Origin: Morinoia aosen
Taxonomy: Eukaryota > Arthropoda > Malacostraca > Amphipoda > Talitridae
Reading direction: 5' to 3'
Length of the DNA stretch: 64,000 bases
NCBI GenBank assembly: GCA_030386875.1
Contig: CM059575.1
Coordinates: 15,090,293-15,154,292 of the forward strand
Part shown: positions 52,896 through 64,000 of the stretch, in pieces
Layout of the letters: the number at the start of each line of letters is the position of its first letter
Numbering within the stretch: the stretch's first letter is position 1
The notes under the pieces: model-generated
Seen by the model: the letters and a program-made list of their open reading frames with translations, nothing else
Databases searched by the model: none
What the model was told of the DNA's origin: nothing
Made by a program: the position numbers and the translations under genes

Positions 52896-53275
52896 TAAGC
52901 CATACGAGGCATAATAATCAACAAACTATACGAGGTGTGCTAATAGATAAAGTATCAGAGGTGTACAAATAGATAGACCATACGAGGCATATTAATAGAC
53001 ATAATATACAAGGCGTACTATAATAGACAAACCACACGTGGTGTGCTAATAGTCTAACAAAGTTCCATACGAGGAATACTAATTGACAAACCATACGAGG
53101 TGTACAAATAGTTAAGCCGTACGAGGCATAATAATAGACAAACTATACGAGATGTAATATTAGACAATACTATCATAGGTGTACAGATAGATAGACCATA
53201 CGAGGCATATTAATAGAAAAAATATACGAGGCGTACTAATAGACAAACCATACGGGTCGTGCTAATAGTTTAACT
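52896..53275. repeat. 27-bp-unit tandem array with 220-bp higher order
   Basis: Degenerate units of about 27 bp built on TAATAGACAAACCATACGAGG. Blocks of about eight units form a higher-order period of roughly 220 bp. The second block (from about 53062) repeats the order of variants of the first, which begins before Gypsy-1 at about 45985. No known satellite was recognised. Confidence 0.8.
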
Positions 53276-53420
53276 CTGTCAAGGGAAGTTGAATGAGAAA
53301 TGAGAAATATTATCTCTTGGATATTTTATATTCCAAGAGATTCCGGTACAGCGCTTCTTGCCTTTTTTTTCCTACTTCGATAATTTCAACTAAGAACTTG
53401 TAGCGAACCTTCGGCACGCA
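53276..53420. other. Short spacer with a hairpin
   Basis: Contains TCTCTTGGA and TCCAAGAGA around an AT-rich loop (53312-53341). It ends with the target duplication CGCA (53417-53420) of the solo LTR. Confidence 0.55.
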
Positions 53421-55942
53421 TGTCATGTTCGGCCGTGGGGGTAAAGCCAAACATAAACATGTGTCTCGATAAGTATCTGATTAATCAGGAGAGAGGGTAA
53501 TAATTCACTCGGGAACTCAGCTTTTTGTTTGTAGTTTATTTTGAGGAGAGCCGAAAAAGGACCGCCAAATCTTGCTCTTCTGGAGGACTCGGTTGAAGAT
53601 GGTTCGCAATCCGTGCAGGCGAAGCGGCTCCGGCTAGTTGACGAAGTCGACTGCGTAGGTTTGTTTAGAATTTCTAGGGGGTCCAATTTATAAGTCTTTG
53701 AGAGACCCGAGACGATTGGTAGTGTCAATTTAATTGAGTGGATGCCAGAACAAATGGCAGTTTAGGTAAGGCCAGTTTTGATAAGGCCAGTTTAGATAAG
53801 GCCAGTTTAGCTAAGGCCAGTTTAGGTAAGGCCAGTTTAGGTAAGGCCAGTTTAGATAAGGCCAGTTTAGATAAGGCCAGTTTAGGTAAGGCCAGTTTAG
53901 GAGCAAAAACTAATCCAACAAAGGCAATCCCATTAAAGGCCCAGGGGAGCTGGTGTGTTGGCGTTGGTGATGACGATGAGGTCTGCAAAAAGACGAACGC
54001 TGGATGAGCAGTCCAAGGAGACATCACGGAAAATTTTACCACTGACAGTCCCCAACATCGTATGATAAACGCCCACACGCAACTCCGAGAAATCCTACAG
54101 ATTCGACACGAGCTAACTTTAAGGATTCTCACTTTTGGCAAGCTCTAGGAGATAGGACAGATTCTTTTTGTAACTGGCAAGCTTGTTCGCTAATGCCTTT
54201 GGCTTTAATATCAGAGCATGAGGTTTAAGACTTTCCGGTAATGACAACCGTTATTCATTACCGAAACCACATGCAAGTAAACACGAGATCTACGGAAAAT
54301 CATGAAAATATCAAGAGACTGCAACTTTTGCAAGAATCTGCAGGACAGCAATATCGAAGGTTAAATTGGTGGCGTTTTGGAAAAACACGTGATTTCATAA
54401 CACGGCTAAAATTTGCGTAAAAAAAATGAGAACTAACGCTTGTTCAGTGCTCTAGAAACATCCCTATCTCCGTACAAGAATTAACAGAGAAAGGAAATCC
54501 TACTTTCATTGCTCAATAATACTAAAACATTGACAAGTATTATTGATAAAAATTAAGAAATAATATCTACATTGAGAAAAGAAATACTACGTTTTTGCTT
54601 GTACAGAAAGACAATCTTTGCAAGACGAAACATGAAAATTAATGCGACGATTAACCCGGCGGCTTTCCGCGTCGCTATTCGCAACAAACCGCCGGCAACA
54701 TCGTAAGCACTCACGAAGGCAGATGCTAATAGGTGCTCTGTCGCAAGAATAAACAGAATTGAATTAAATTTGTTGATAATGATTTATATTGAAATAAGTG
54801 CGATTAAACGCCAGGTTCAAGGAGTATGAAATATAAAAAATGAAACTAAAAGCTTTAGCAAACATGTGCATGAATAATCTGCGTACTCTATTGCTTCGTA
54901 CGAAATTATTAAAAGGCATTCCCACTTATTACACGTCACACATTTAAGAAAACTACTACTAGTATGTTTGTAAAGGATCTCATTCCAAAATGCGTAAGGT
55001 ACGATTTTGAATCGCAGAATCACTACACGCGACGGCAGTCTGTGCGTCGCCATCTTGGAAAACAAGGAAACCGGCACAAAGACGCTATGCGTTATCCGTA
55101 TCTAAGGGTGGATATTGAGTAGACGAGAAGACTTCAACGTGTACTTGACGTAAAGAGGTAGTAGATCCAAATGCGCCGCAGCGCTGAACACGGGGGGCAT
55201 TTATACACACGAATTGCTGACTCAGCGGCGCACGACGCCTGAGACGCACCAGTCGTGGCACTGTACTTACGTACTAAACTACATGCGAGGATAAGTGCGT
55301 GTCCGTTTCGGCACAACGCCAGCAGCTCTGTCGTGCTCTCTCACGAGTATTTCATGATCAAATTTCAATCTCGACATGAACGCTGCAAGTGTATAACTTG
55401 TAATAAGGCACAAACTTAGTCTGATAATATAATGACTTGACACAGGAAATGCATCGTGAAACACAAAATTTATACGTTTGTCACGTCGAAGATAGCACTC
55501 GAAAATAACACTTGCTAGTCTAACTTTTAACACTATTATTAAGTTCATCCCTAATTCACGACGATGAACAAATAATTAATTTTCACATGCACAAGGAAAA
55601 TTTTACACTGTATACTTTACCGGGCTTCATTCTGTTTTCACACTTAAATTGTCTTTAACTTACAAGAGCGGTACGCACGCTAGAAAGTCAACGGTGAGAG
55701 TGACTCGGCAAGTGCGTTCAAGCAACGCGCTTGGCTGTTGCCACAGACAGCTGCTCTAATACTCGAAATGTCGATTGATTATTTTATCTCTCATGTATTT
55801 ACACACAAACTTCAATGATTACGAATTAGAAGTGTAAAATAATTAATAATAATTTAGAGTAAGATTTTTAATGCTAATAATTATTTTATTTGAGTACGAA
55901 TGGGAAAATTTATAATTCCTACGCTCTGTAGCGAATGCTACA
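53421..55942 (-). repeat. Solo gypsy LTR, 2522 bp
   Basis: It starts TGTCATGTTCGG and ends AATGCTACA, flanked by the 4-bp duplication CGCA (53417-53420 and 55943-55946) with no internal region. It is related to the Gypsy-1 LTR at both ends but about 1.6 kb longer. Shared blocks include GATGAGCAGTCCAAGGAGAC with the LTR at 56128 and TTTACACACAAACTTCAATG near the end. It carries a 15-bp tandem patch. Recombination between two LTRs of a former element is the usual origin. Confidence 0.9.
53756..53901. repeat. 15-bp tandem repeat inside solo LTR
   Basis: About 9.6 units of TAAGGCCAGTTTAGR (R = A or G, one C). It occupies the same relative position as an 11-bp repeat in the Gypsy-1 LTR and an 8-bp repeat in the LTR at 56128. 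Open frames through it are not genes. Confidence 0.95.
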
Positions 55943-56127
55943 CGCAACTCAGTATAAATTTCGGAAATTCTCAAAATGATCATTTAAAAATTCAGTAAAA
56001 AAAATTCAACCATTAGATTAAAATTTCATTACGAAATTAATTAACTTCTATCCTCAATTTTATTAAAATTGTGTACTGAAAAATTCAATCTCAAAGAAAT
56101 CACTTTTGAGTAGTAACGAAACCCCCA
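55943..56127. other. Spacer between LTRs
   Basis: AT-rich sequence starting with the CGCA duplication. No feature was recognised. Confidence 0.5.
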
Positions 56128-56649
56128 TGTCGCCGTGTCGGCAACATATTTCACCCGCACAAGCGTCACTCGTTTCAAATCATTCAAAGTGTGTACATCT
56201 CGGTTTTCTTCTCTGGTGAGAATTAAATTATTGTGTGTGTAGGTCTGACTGTCCGCTGGGGTGAATTGACGGGCAAAGACTACAACATCTCTCGACAAGT
56301 AAATTTGAGCGACTATAAGAGGGATAATGAATGACAATTTTTGGTTAACTCAGCTTTTTCCTGCCGTGTAGTTTATTGAAGGAAAACCAAGGAGAACTGG
56401 CTTGGATCTTGATCTCGGAGAGCTTATCTAGGTGGGCAATCCGTGCCGGAGAGCCAGGCTGGCGTTGGCGAAGGCCGTCACGCGATGGAGTAGGCAGGGT
56501 GAGTGAGTTGTATTTGGAAACTTGAATTAGGCAATTTGAGATAATTGAGCGAGGGTCAATGACGTAGCTCAGGTAGAACTAATGACTCAAAATAAGGTGA
56601 GGTGTGAGTGAGCAAGTTAAATCCGGCTCATGTGAGCAGAAGCAACTCG

Positions 56650-56677
56650 GCACATTAGCACATTAGCACATTAGCAG
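56650..56677. repeat. 8-bp tandem patch in long LTR
   Basis: Three units of GCACATTA followed by a related GCAGGAGC. It is placed like the tandem patches in the other two LTR types, just before a GTGTGTTGTG...GATGACG stretch. Confidence 0.8.
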
Positions 56678-57109
56678 GAGCAAGTTAAGTTACTGCTCAT
56701 ATTAGCATAGCATACTAGGATACTAGTAAGCCCAGGGAGATTATTAACTGTGAGTGTGTTGTGTTGTGATGACGTGGAGGTCCTGCAAGGAGTCCAACAC
56801 ACTGGATGAGCAGTCCAAGGAGACATCAAGGAAATTTCACACTGAAGTTATCCCAAAGTACATGATAAAACTCCCATAAAGTAGATCCCTCCGAGAAAAA
56901 TCCTAAAGATCCAACACCAGCTAAGTTAAGGAAGGATAGGAAAAAATCAATTATGAGATTCTGATACAAATGCTCTTGCTTTAAATGCAAGGCATGAAAT
57001 TTAAGAATTTAGTAATTAAGGAAATGCTTAACATGAAGATTTAAGCTTCTTGATGTACTCTAGAAAATCTCCATAACGGTACAAGAATACAGAGAAAAGG
57101 AATTCCTTG

Positions 57110-59340
57110 TCATGCCTTTCTCCGTCTTTAAGTCATTTGGGTTTTAGCTCGCCATTTTAAATGAACCGTTTCTCATTTGACTGTTCCGAAACTTCCAGAG
57201 CAAATTCGTGATTTTGAAATGAGCGATATCAGGTCAATAACTTAATCATATCAGCAAAGTTAATCGTTAATGTCACTAAATGTCGATAATATCTTTACTT
57301 AAAAAATGAGAATAAAAAACTCCGATACATATCAAACGTTCTAGTTCTGTCCGCGCATGTAAGATTAATTGGCTGGAGTTCTCTGCCCGTTCGTAGATTC
57401 TGTCAGCTGGCTGCGCATTCTGGGGTTTTAACCGCGGATCTGGGTTTCTTATCTGTCTCCTGGGGTTTACAGTCATGAATTGTGTTGGCAAAACAATTAA
57501 TTTCAAGGAGCTAAAATGATTGTACTACTTGGTAACCTCGAAAACAATAGAAAAGTGTAAGAAAATTTATTCATTAACGCCTTTTTTCGCTGATCTGGGT
57601 TTTTTCTTGTAGCATATGCTGGGGTTTTTTGGCAACATTCTTATTTTGGCGTCCCCTGTGGAATAGCTTCCACCGTCCACGTCACTGTATTAGAAGCTCT
57701 TCCGAGAGCAAGTGTGATATTTCGTGCTCAGGCTACCTCCTAATTTCTCGTGTGCCTGCGTTTTTAAATGTGTTAATCCTTTTTTAAGTGATGATCGAAC
57801 TTCATAAAATTACAGAACTGAAGTGGAAGTGTGCCTTATATCTGTAAAAACGGTAGATAGCCATTCTACCTTTGCGTGTGTCAGTTTTCCCGTGTGTGCT
57901 TCAGTAGCTTCAGAACGTTTTCGCTGGGCGTTTTGTCTTGTTCAAGTGATTTTTATTTCTCTGTAAGTTTTGACCACTGAGTCTCAAAATCATTTGTATG
58001 ATCGAAGAAGTGCGTTTTTTATTGAAGGGGCCGAGATGCTTTAATTTGCAGCATGACTAATTGAAGGTCATGTGCATATTACGAGTCTTCCATTGCAGTT
58101 GTCGTGTATTACTGCGCCTCGAGCGCCATATAAAAAATGGCCGACCTTGAACCCTTTCGTGTCTTTGTAAAGTTAAGCCTAGTCTGGTTTGTAAATCTCG
58201 TGTGCGCTTGATAACAATTTAATATGATTTCTTTTACTTTACAGGCAATGTAAAACGTACTGATTAGGTTAGGATATGTGTCATAGCGGAGGTCTCGCAA
58301 AAAAAGATGTAAGTATTTTAAAAAGATGTAAAGGTAGTGTAATACTCACAGATTACCTCTGTTGTACCAGCAGCTAAGCACTAGCAATAAATTCTGAGAC
58401 GATTAGAAACTTCTTATCTAATTTTACATTTGTTTTCTCGCAGTGCTTCTTATTTTTCTTGAAATCTGCGTTGTTTTGAAACTGTTTAAATCGCAGAGGC
58501 ATTGATCGCCTTTGTGAACTTGAATATCGGGAATTAGCGCTCCTCATTGAAAGCTATGGCTGCTCTGTAAAGTTGCTGTCCTTATCGGTAGAGTATTTTT
58601 TATGAAATAATTTCGTAGTTGAGAAGAGTTTCTCTTTTGTATCGTTCGGGCCCCAAAATTAAGGTGATGTTTTTCAGCCCCTTTTAGGTATTTCATTTGT
58701 TCACGATAGAATTCATGAGAAATATTTTATAAATATACATACATTGATTAGGTTTTCGATTCCCCCTCCTTTTCTGTCTATTACGGAAAGTTTGCGTATC
58801 TTGTAACTCATAGCTTTGTTTTGTTGCTTTCGTCTCTATGACTCAACTTTTTTAAGCCGTTTATCTCTTACTGAGAAGTCCGTGATTGAACTTGTGTGCA
58901 ACCTAAATTTCACACCCTTTCGATGTCATTATAGTCTAATCTTTACTGGGTACGTGAGTAAAATTGCAGCAGTTGGGTGAAAAATCCTGACTTTGAAAGT
59001 AGTAAAATATTGGTGGCTCTATTATGAAATGGCTTACCTTGCTTCCGTCTCGCTTCTTTCAAATTTGTGTGAACATTTTGTTGTGACTACGACTCAGCAT
59101 TCCGGTGCTGTTTCAACGATTCAAACCACTTCGAGGAAATATTGTATCTAATTGAAATCAGTGCTCCAAGGAAAAGATATAAAGTTCCGAGCCGAAGCCT
59201 AGGTAGTGCCTCCATTTGTAGAACTAAATAACTCTTGTTTTTGCAGTGACGTATTCAACCGCGCCCAATACAACCTCCTTCTTCTTCCGGTGTTTTTCTT
59301 ACCTGGCGAAGGGGAATAAAGGGCGCGACATTCCTAAAGT
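57110..59340. other. Unexplained 2.2-kb insert in long LTR
   Basis: No counterpart in the 2522-bp solo LTR. It contains five CTGGG(G)TTT strings between 57418 and 57632. It also contains splice-like strings: plus TTTACAG...AAAGAT|GTAAGT near 58243-58313, plus TTTTTGCAG at 59238-59246, minus GCAAG|GTAAGCC near 59030, and minus CGCCAG|GTAAGA near 59300. No coding frame of note. It could be another inserted element or captured host sequence. Confidence 0.5.
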
Positions 59341-60530
59341 TCATTTATAAATTCTACTGAAATTTACTGATAAATATCGTTTGCAATAATGAAGGGATAA
59401 AAGGAATATATATATCCCCAATGATAAAGGAAAAGGAAACCTAAGCGTTGATTTCACAGACGGAAAATACGCGAAGAAAAAAAAACGAAAGCATGAAAAT
59501 TCCGTGCGGCGATTTAGCCGGGCGGCTTTACACGTCGGCCTCAGCCAAGCCGCCAGCAATTTGCACACACTCAAGATAGGCAGATGGTAGTGGGTGTTTG
59601 TCACAAGAATGCGATGAGTTAAATTAAATTTTATTGAAATGTTTTATACTGAAATAAGTGCGGTTACGTAAAGGTTTCAAAGAGTATGGAATTAAGAAAT
59701 GAAATTCCAAAACTTAGCAAGCATAGACATGAATACTTTTCGTAATTTAAAACTACTGCAAGTCGGTTTGTAAAAAAAGAATAAATGCTACTATAACACA
59801 TGCCTATAGTGAATTATAGTCACGGAGTAGTGACAAGAGACGACGGTGTGATGTTCCGCCATTACACAAAGACGCTATCGACAACGAACGCCGGCAATTC
59901 AGCCGCGTTCGTTCCGAGTATCGAATCATGAATGGAAACTGCAGGTATATACTATTGTAGTAAAGAAAGGAACGAACATGATTATGTTTTGATAATAAAA
60001 TCATGACACGGAAATGCAATGCACATCTGACGCAAAATTTTACGCTAAGTCATGTTGAGAAAAAAAACAAAACACTGAATGAAAACATGCTACATCACAA
60101 TTCCTACGCATAACTACGTATCCAAATAACACTGCACTGTCAACTATTAATACTCACTGAACACGAAGAAAGAACACGATTATTTTCTAACACTGATTAC
60201 TCACGAGAAAAGTGCTGTGAGCGAGCTAGGCAACCGCCAAAGTAAGAGTGCTCTTTTTGAAACAGAGACGCGCCTTGCGCAGTATTGCCACCAGAGGGCT
60301 TCTCTCTCGAAAAATGTCAATTGTTATTTTATCGTCTCATGTATTTACACAAAAACTTCAATGATTACGAATTAGAAGTAGAAAATAATTAATAATAAAT
60401 TAGAGTAAGGTTTTTAATGCTACTAATTAATTTATTTAAGTGCGAATGGCAAATTTCTAATTTTTACGCTTATGTAGCGGTATGCTACATTACCCCCCAA
60501 GGCGCAGACCGAAAGGTCCACCCGCTGCAA

Positions 60531-61328
60531 TCATCTGTAGCGGGAAGGAGGGCGAACTACACGACCCTGCCGGGTTCGGCAATTGGCAAATGATACTGAG
60601 CGGGGAAGTTTCACCAAACGGGTCTGCAAGTTTAGATCGGCAAGAGTCCTAGGAACAGGAGTTACTGCAGCGGGCTCGTCTGGTCTCTCCAGACTTGTCG
60701 CTGTGTCAGTAAGAGGGCTAGAATTAGAGTCTACGATAGGCTTAGGGATAGGGTTTGAATGTACAGACACATAGAAAGGGTTACACTCAAGTTGACTAGG
60801 CAACATTGCAGCCAACTGAGGAAGCTGAGATGGTAGATATGATCGAGTCTCAGTGGAAGGAGAATTCTGTGGAGAGAATGATGGTTTAGCAGTTACACTA
60901 TGATCGGAAGTGTACGCGACTTTTAATCGATCAATGCTCACGGGGTCGTGTGAACCCGATCTTTCCAGGACAAAATACTTGGGCGTGCGTTTGATTATTT
61001 TGAATGGGCCATCATAAGGGCGCGTGAGTGTAGGTTTGATGGCGTCGTTTCGGACATACACATGTGTGCAGTCTCGCAAGGCAGGATCCAGTTTGTCCTC
61101 AGTCTGAGGCATTCGCGGGGCAACATACTCAATCTTACGCATGCAATCTTTTAGGCAGGTTACATAGGCGAAACGGTCAGCAGATGAAAATTCAGGCAAA
61201 GGTTTTGGGTCAACAATGTCGCCGGGGAGACGAAGTGTTTGACCATACATCATCTCTGCTGCTGTGCACTGCTGATCTTGTCGATGCAAATTGCGGATGC
61301 TCAACAATACTACTGGAAGTCTGTCAGT
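60531..61328 (-). pseudogene. Gypsy-2 pol, part after nonsense codon
   Basis: In frame with the upstream pol but separated by TAG at 61329-61331, where Gypsy-1 has TGG (Trp). It encodes the integrase C-terminal domain with TRPYDGPFKIIKR and the basic tail RQGRVVRPPSRYR. Without readthrough, integrase would lack this whole domain. Confidence 0.85.
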
Positions 61329-63886
61329 CTAATCGTGACTGCAGTTCAAGCAACGTAATGCAGCCTTCAAGTCCCTGTGGACTCTCTCAATAAGTCCATT
61401 TGACTGTGGATGATAGGCTGTAGTTGATGTATTTGCACACCCTAAAGCAATGCTAAGCTCACTCCAGAATTTGGAGGTAAATTGTGATCCCCGGTCATGC
61501 GTGACATTTAAGGGGACACCAAATCTAGAGATCCAGTTTGACATGAAAGCGCGCGCTACAGTCTCGGTTTGGGTATCAGGAAGAGGGACAGCCTCAACCC
61601 AACGTGTGAACCTATCGATGATGGTCAACAAATAAGAATAACCGCGCGATAAAGGCAAAGGACCCACCAAATCTAGGTGGACCGAGTCGAACTTGTGACC
61701 TGTGAATGCACAACTCTGCAGCGCTGCACGATTATGTTTCACCACTTTACTACTCTGACATGCATGGCAATTTTGCACAATTTGCTTGACCTCCTTACGC
61801 ATCGCTGGCCAGACGTAACGATCAGAAATCAAACGCAATGTACGGTTAATACCCGGATGAGAGAGAGAATGGTAATGCAGGATAGCTACTCTGCGGAGAG
61901 TTGCAGGAAGGTACAAACGAGAAAGTCGCTCGGCATCACGGTACACGCCGTCAACCAAGGTTAATTTCAGAGAGGAAGTGTTAGAAGGTTTGAGAAGGTC
62001 CTGAAGTTCAGGATCCTCCTTCTGAGTTTTGGAAATATTACCAAAAGTGATTTCACCACTGGTTTGGACAGTATTTATGCGCGATAGGCAATCAGCGACA
62101 GTATTGTCCAACCCTTTTATGAAGCGGATGTCAGTGGTAAACTGACTTATAAACGACAAGTGTCGAGCTTCCCTTGGGGAATGTCTTTCAGAAGGCATTT
62201 TGATCGCTGAGGTCAGAGGTTTGTGATCTCTGTAGATCACGAACTCCCTCGCCTCTAGAGCATAGCGAAAGTGTCTCACAGACAAGTAGATAGCAAGAAG
62301 TTCCCTACCGAACGCGCTATAAGCACGCTCAGTGGGCGACAGCTTTTTGGAAAAGAAAGCAAGAGGGGAGATGTTAGTACCTACTTGTTGTTGCAAAACA
62401 GCACCTACGGCGGTACTGGATGCGTCCACAACGAGGCTGAAATCAGCATTAGCAATAGGGTAGGATAGTTCCGTCGCGGAAGCTAACTTGTGCTTTATTT
62501 CCTCAAAAGCCTTGCGCGCTTCTTCTGTCCATTTTACCTCAATAGATTTTCCTTTTCGTTTCGGTTCGAGGAGGTCAGACAAGGGCGCTAAAGTTTGGGC
62601 ACAGTTGCGTATGAAACGATGATAGAAGTTAACAGAACCTAGGAACCTTCTTAGTTCCTTCTGGGTCTGTGGAAGAGGAAAGTTTTTGATCACTTCTACT
62701 TTGGAAGGCAAAGGTTTTAGACCTAGGCTAGAAATTTCATGACCTAAGTAAATCAGTGATGACTTTCCGAACTCACATTTCTCAGGATTTACGAGGAGTC
62801 CATTGTCGGACAGTCTTTGAAAAACGACCCTAAGATGGTCTTTGTGCAACTCTGGGGTTGTGGATGCCACTAGGATGTCGTCTAGATAGACATAGGCGAA
62901 AGTGAGATCAGAGAAAATTTCAGCCATGTGCCTTTGGAACGTCTGAGGAGCGTTCCTCAAGCCATATGGCATCTTGAGGAATTCAAAGAGACCAAACGGA
63001 GTGATTACCGCGGTCTTAGGAATCGCAGACTCATCCAAGGGGATTTGATGGAAGGCAGACTGTAGGTCTATCTTAGAGAAAATTTGTGCTCCCTCTAAAT
63101 TTGCACTGAAATCATGAAGGTAGGGAATAGGGTATCGATCAGGTAAAGTAACGGCGTTCAACCTGCGGAAATCCCCGCACGGTCTGAATTCACCGTTAGC
63201 CTTGGGTACTAGCAAAAGAGGACTAGCCCAAGGACTTTTGGAGGTGCGGATAATGCCACATTCTTGCATGCGCGCGAATTCTCTCTTGGCTAACGCCAAT
63301 CGATCAGGCGGCAGTCGCCTAGCACAGGAGAAAACTGGCGGACCTTGCGTCTCTATGAAGTGCTTTGTGCATGTTTGCATGTTATTAGAAGCTAAGTTAG
63401 GGTTTGTTAATGCTGGGAAATTTTTAAGTTCTTGTTCAAACATGCACTCCTCCTTGAAAGCAATCGAGAAGGAATGCAAGACATTTGCTCCAGTTATGCT
63501 ACCAGCGGGAATTGAGATCTGTGTCTCCTCGTCCCTAATTCTACGGTTTTTAACATCTACAATAATCCCATACTTCTCTAGGAAATCCGCGCCAATGATA
63601 GGCTCTTGGACTTCCGCGATTAAGAAGGTGAAAAGGAAGGATCGCCTCAATCCCCGGCTGCACTCTAATACTCTTTCACCGTAACAAGGAATTGGCGTGC
63701 CGTTCGCGGCGCGTAATGTCGCCAACAATGGGTTGTTTTTGTCTTTTGCCGTGGCTGGGATAATTGACACGCTTGAGCCAGTGTCGATGAGAAATCGATA
63801 TTTGGTAACGGGATCGAGAATAGTAAGGAGGCGAGTAGTCTGGGAATGAGGCAACGCAGTACTCGCTACTGTGCGTTGCTGTTGGC
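61329..63886 (-). pseudogene. Gypsy-2 pol: protease, RT, RNase H, integrase core
   Basis: Entered by -1 frameshift at 63887-63893, with no ATG start. Protease ([10 protein letters not shown]), RT ([11 protein letters not shown]), RNase H ([13 protein letters not shown]) and integrase are visible, the last with its HHCC finger, [19 protein letters not shown] and IERVHRDLK, so all three core acidic positions appear. The RNase H string reads YRDHKPL where Gypsy-1 has YTDHKPL. The frame ends at a premature TAG (61329-61331), making the polyprotein shorter than the family norm. Confidence 0.92.
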
Positions 63887-63893
63887 GTTTCCC
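63851..63893 (-). promoter_or_regulatory. gag-pol -1 frameshift signal (Gypsy-2)
   Basis: Heptamer G GGA AAC (63887-63893), 7-nt spacer, stem GCAACGCA (63872-63879), 13-nt loop, TGCGTTGC (63851-63858). Eight Watson-Crick pairs. The one stem difference from Gypsy-1 (A for G) turns a G-U pair into A-U. Confidence 0.85.
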
Positions 63894-64000
63894 GAAGTCA
63901 TTTCGGTATAACGCGGACAGTATCTAGAGGCACATTTGCGAGCTTGGTCACCAAATTTCATGTGGTACCAGCATAAATTGCTACTAGCATCACGAGAGCG
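63866..64000 (-). CDS. Gypsy-2 gag, C-terminal end (partial)
   Basis: Only the last 44 codons are in the window. The stop TAG is at 63866-63868, one codon later than in Gypsy-1 because the earlier TAG reads CAG here. The visible part contains the same C-x2-H-x9-C-x4-C finger region as Gypsy-1 gag. The start lies beyond the window. Confidence 0.85.
   Translation of the reverse strand, partial: RSRDASSNLCWYHMKFGDQARKCASRYCPRYTEMTSGNANSNAQ

Larger units (their letters stand above)
56128..60489 (-). repeat. Probable long 3' LTR of Gypsy-2 (about 4.4 kb)
   Basis: The right end (60489, GCTACA) directly precedes Gypsy-2's polypurine tract and is nearly identical to the Gypsy-1 LTR for the last 250 bp. 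The left end begins TGTCGCCGTG (56128) or TGTCGGCAAC (56136) and matches the starts of the other LTRs through AGAGGGATAATGAA, AACTCAGCTTTTTC and GTAGTTTATTGAAGG. Segments 56770-57110 and 59340-60200 align with the solo LTR. About 2.2 kb between them does not. Its partner LTR is outside the window, so length and left boundary are inferred. Confidence 0.6.
60490..64000 (-). mobile_element. Gypsy-2: related Ty3/gypsy element, cut by window end
   Basis: Internal region homologous to Gypsy-1 throughout, with the same order: polypurine tract, integrase end, RNase H, RT, protease, frameshift signal and the end of gag. The rest of gag, the primer site and the 5' LTR lie beyond 64000. It differs from Gypsy-1 by scattered substitutions and a nonsense codon in pol. 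Its pol is intact where Gypsy-1 is frameshifted. Confidence 0.93.

Noticed and set aside
59280-59340. Minus-strand mini-exon ATG...CGCCAG|GTAAGA as coilin first exon
   Set aside because: The donor phase does not fit the exon at 14408-14476, and the peptide does not resemble coilin.

Overview
This is AT-rich eukaryotic nuclear DNA, most likely from an arthropod. The evidence is one intron-split host gene with GT-AG junctions, several non-LTR retrotransposons of the I/Jockey group carrying CCHC gag-like ORFs and RNase H, Ty3/gypsy elements of a CsRn1/Kabuki-like type, a hAT remnant, foldback MITEs and minisatellites. No operons, CRISPR arrays, rRNA or tRNA genes were seen. The species cannot be named from the window.

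Left part (1-16.3 kb): the only recognised host gene lies on the minus strand. I assembled four exons (14408-14476, 9977-10076, 3094-6809, 2008-2135) with consistent phases. They encode a very long coilin-like protein, with about 1337 residues visible. The N-terminal coilin domain is in the first two exons and the start of the third. The C-terminal Tudor-like fold is split between the large exon and a short last exon that is easy to miss. The first coding exon, with the start codon, was not found. The introns hold a 1.3-kb 23-bp minisatellite, a decayed reverse-transcriptase fragment, a hAT remnant and a foldback element. An 18-bp minisatellite lies downstream of the gene.

Middle part (16.6-45.1 kb): five non-LTR retrotransposons, all on the minus strand, are stacked head to tail. 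The simple-repeat 3' tail of each abuts the 5' end of the next. From left to right they are LINE-1 (broken, 3'-truncated), LINE-2 (full length but decayed), LINE-3 (two intact ORFs), LINE-4 (one intact ORF of another clade) and LINE-5 (two intact ORFs). Three copies and one remnant of a MITE family with 6-bp target duplications sit only in the two older LINEs.

Right part (45.1-64 kb): a nest of related Ty3/gypsy LTRs. Gypsy-1 (46056-52895) is complete, with 958-bp LTRs, a TAAG duplication, a tRNA-Gly-type primer site, gag and pol, and one pol frameshift. It interrupts a 27-bp-unit tandem array. A 2.5-kb solo LTR (53421-55942, CGCA duplication) follows. A probable 4.4-kb LTR leads into Gypsy-2, which runs off the window and carries a nonsense codon in pol. 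Both gypsy copies keep a -1 frameshift signal between gag and pol: a GGGAAAC heptamer, a 7-nt spacer and an 8-bp stem whose one sequence difference preserves pairing.
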